Source: Alistipes sp. CAG:514 (GTDB taxonomy: Bacteria; Bacteroidota; Bacteroidia; Bacteroidales; UBA932). Taken from it: 7,759 bases of DNA. The notes beneath the pieces are model-generated. The model did no database searches. It saw nothing but the letters and a program-made list of their open reading frames with translations, and was not told where the DNA came from. The DNA lies in the NCBI GenBank assembly GCA_000431015.1, contig HF986059.1, positions 1-7,759 of the forward strand, in the 5' to 3' direction. The position numbers and the translations under genes were made by a program. Below, piece by piece: positions 6,948-7,759 of the stretch. How positions within the stretch are numbered: position 1 is the stretch's first letter; the number at the start of each line of letters is the position of its first letter.

Positions 6948-6979
6948 TTTGTTTGAATTGCTATTAAGTGTTATATTCG
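6948..6979 (+). promoter_or_regulatory. Promoter of the sulfatase gene (TTTG-N20-TATATTCG)
   Basis: TTTG at 6948-6951 and TATATTCG at 6972-6979 are separated by exactly 20 nt, inside the 19-21 nt range known for Bacteroidetes promoters (sigma ABfr). Initiation near 6985 would leave a leader of only about 13 nt before the ATG at 6998, with no Shine-Dalgarno sequence in it. The -7 octamer is identical to that before htpG. Confidence 0.65.
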
Positions 6980-6997
6980 CAAAAACCACTTTGATTG

Positions 6998-7759
6998 ATG
7001 AGTAACAGGACTTTGACGGCGGTTGCATGTACGTTGACCGGGACGCTGACGGTGGCCTCTTTTGTTTCCTGCGGGTCACGGAAAGATGACGGGGATGGTG
7101 AGGCTAATAGATTGAATGTCATCTACATCATGTGCGATGACCACTCGTATCAGACAATCAGTGCCTATGACAGCCGCTTCATCAGGACACCGAACATCGA
7201 CCGCATCGCGGACGAGGGGGCACGTTTCACGAACAGTTTCGTGGCGAACTCGCTGAGTGGCCCGAGCCGGGCTTGTATGCTGACGGGAAAGCATAGCCAC
7301 GCCAATGGCTTCACCGACAACACCACAACCTTTGACGGAGGGCAGCAGACATTCCCGAAAATCCTCCAGGCTGCCGGCTACCAGACAGCGATGATAGGGA
7401 AGTGGCATCTGGTCTCGGATCCGACAGGGTTCGATCACTGGGATATTCTTGTAGGACAGGGAGACTATTACAATCCTACTTTTATCCGTGACGGCGAGAG
7501 GGTGTGCCGGGAAGGCTATGCTACGAACATCATCACCGACCTTGCGCTGGAGTGGCTTGATAAGGAGCGTGACAAAGACCGTCCTTTCTGCCTTTTTGTC
7601 CACCACAAGGCTCCCCACAGGACGTGGATGCCTGATCTGTGTGATCTGGAACTGTTCAGTGACGCGGAATTCCCTCTTCCTGATAATTTCTATGATGAAT
7701 ATGATGGCCGCATCCCCGCCTCGCTCCAGGAAATGAGCGTCGTTAAGTACATGGATCTT
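6998..7759 (+). CDS. Sulfatase, family S1, serine-type, surface lipoprotein (5' part)
   Basis: 254 codons of an S1 sulfatase are present and the gene continues past the window edge. Such enzymes hydrolyse sulfate esters, here probably on glycans. The signal peptide ends in lipobox FVSC, making Cys25 the lipid site. GSRKDDGDGE follows, a K-D-D acidic stretch like the lipoprotein export signal of Bacteroidetes that sends proteins to the cell surface. The sulfatase core begins with NVIYIMCDDHSY (metal-binding Asp47, Asp48). The catalytic site is S87-G-P-S-R, the serine form that must be converted to formylglycine by an anSME. Other active-site motifs are LTGKHSH (Lys98, His101), GKWHL (Lys135, His137) and KAPH (His207). 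An in-frame TGA at 6992-6994 and the signal peptide fix the start at 6998. PFCLFVHHKAPHR recalls glucosamine-6-sulfatase-like enzymes (S1_11), but the substrate is not established. It is preceded by its own promoter, so it is not part of the htpG unit. Confidence 0.93.
   Translation, partial: MSNRTLTAVACTLTGTLTVASFVSCGSRKDDGDGEANRLNVIYIMCDDHSYQTISAYDSRFIRTPNIDRIADEGARFTNSFVANSLSGPSRACMLTGKHSHANGFTDNTTTFDGGQQTFPKILQAAGYQTAMIGKWHLVSDPTGFDHWDILVGQGDYYNPTFIRDGERVCREGYATNIITDLALEWLDKERDKDRPFCLFVHHKAPHRTWMPDLCDLELFSDAEFPLPDNFYDEYDGRIPASLQEMSVVKYMDL

Noticed and set aside
6952..6955. Second TTTG near the sulfatase promoter
   Set aside because: Its spacing to TATATTCG is only 16 nt, outside the 19-21 nt range; the TTTG at 6948-6951 fits at 20 nt.
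7076..7618. Minus-strand open frame of 180 codons opposite the sulfatase
   Set aside because: The plus-strand frame carries all the sulfatase motifs, so the antisense frame is a shadow.

Overview
The window looks like a piece of a Bacteroidales chromosome. The evidence is moderate G+C, a run of exported proteins whose predicted mature N-termini are all Gln, weak or absent Shine-Dalgarno sequences on most genes, promoter boxes of the Bacteroidetes type (TTTG, about 20 nt, TAnnTTTG-like), an HtpG with Bacteroidetes-type motifs, and a lipoprotein sulfatase of the serine type. The genus cannot be fixed from the sequence alone. All genes are on the + strand.

Positions 1-4671 hold a tightly packed operon of at least six genes for exported proteins with no assigned function. 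In order they are: the 3' end of an unknown gene (1-149), a small outer-membrane beta-barrel protein (171-926), a short lipoprotein (933-1406), a DUF6175-type protein (1409-2353), a periplasmic helical protein (2363-3310) and a 451-residue conserved secreted protein (3316-4671). Gaps between genes are 2 to 21 nt, so they are almost certainly co-transcribed from a promoter left of the window. Faint resemblances to the FlgT/LPP20/CsgG/LpoB class of envelope proteins, plus a beta-barrel protein, suggest an envelope-spanning or outer-membrane-associated assembly. This is inference. The set is the most interesting part of the window.

Positions 4672-4838 are a compact regulatory gap. They hold a strong hairpin-plus-T terminator and one or two Bacteroidetes-type promoters, the nearer of which starts inside the terminator T-tract. 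htpG (4839-6845) follows with a good purine-rich ribosome binding site and its own terminator (6887-6922). It encodes the cytosolic Hsp90 chaperone and is probably independent of the operon.

Positions 6948-6979 carry a clear promoter. It drives a family S1 sulfatase gene (6998 to beyond the window end) that encodes a lipoprotein predicted to be surface-exposed. The same octamer, TATATTCG, is the likely -7 box of both htpG and the sulfatase gene. The sulfatase begins a separate function, probably removal of sulfate from host or dietary glycans. No RNA genes, insertion sequences, CRISPR arrays or gene-free stretches longer than 170 nt were seen.
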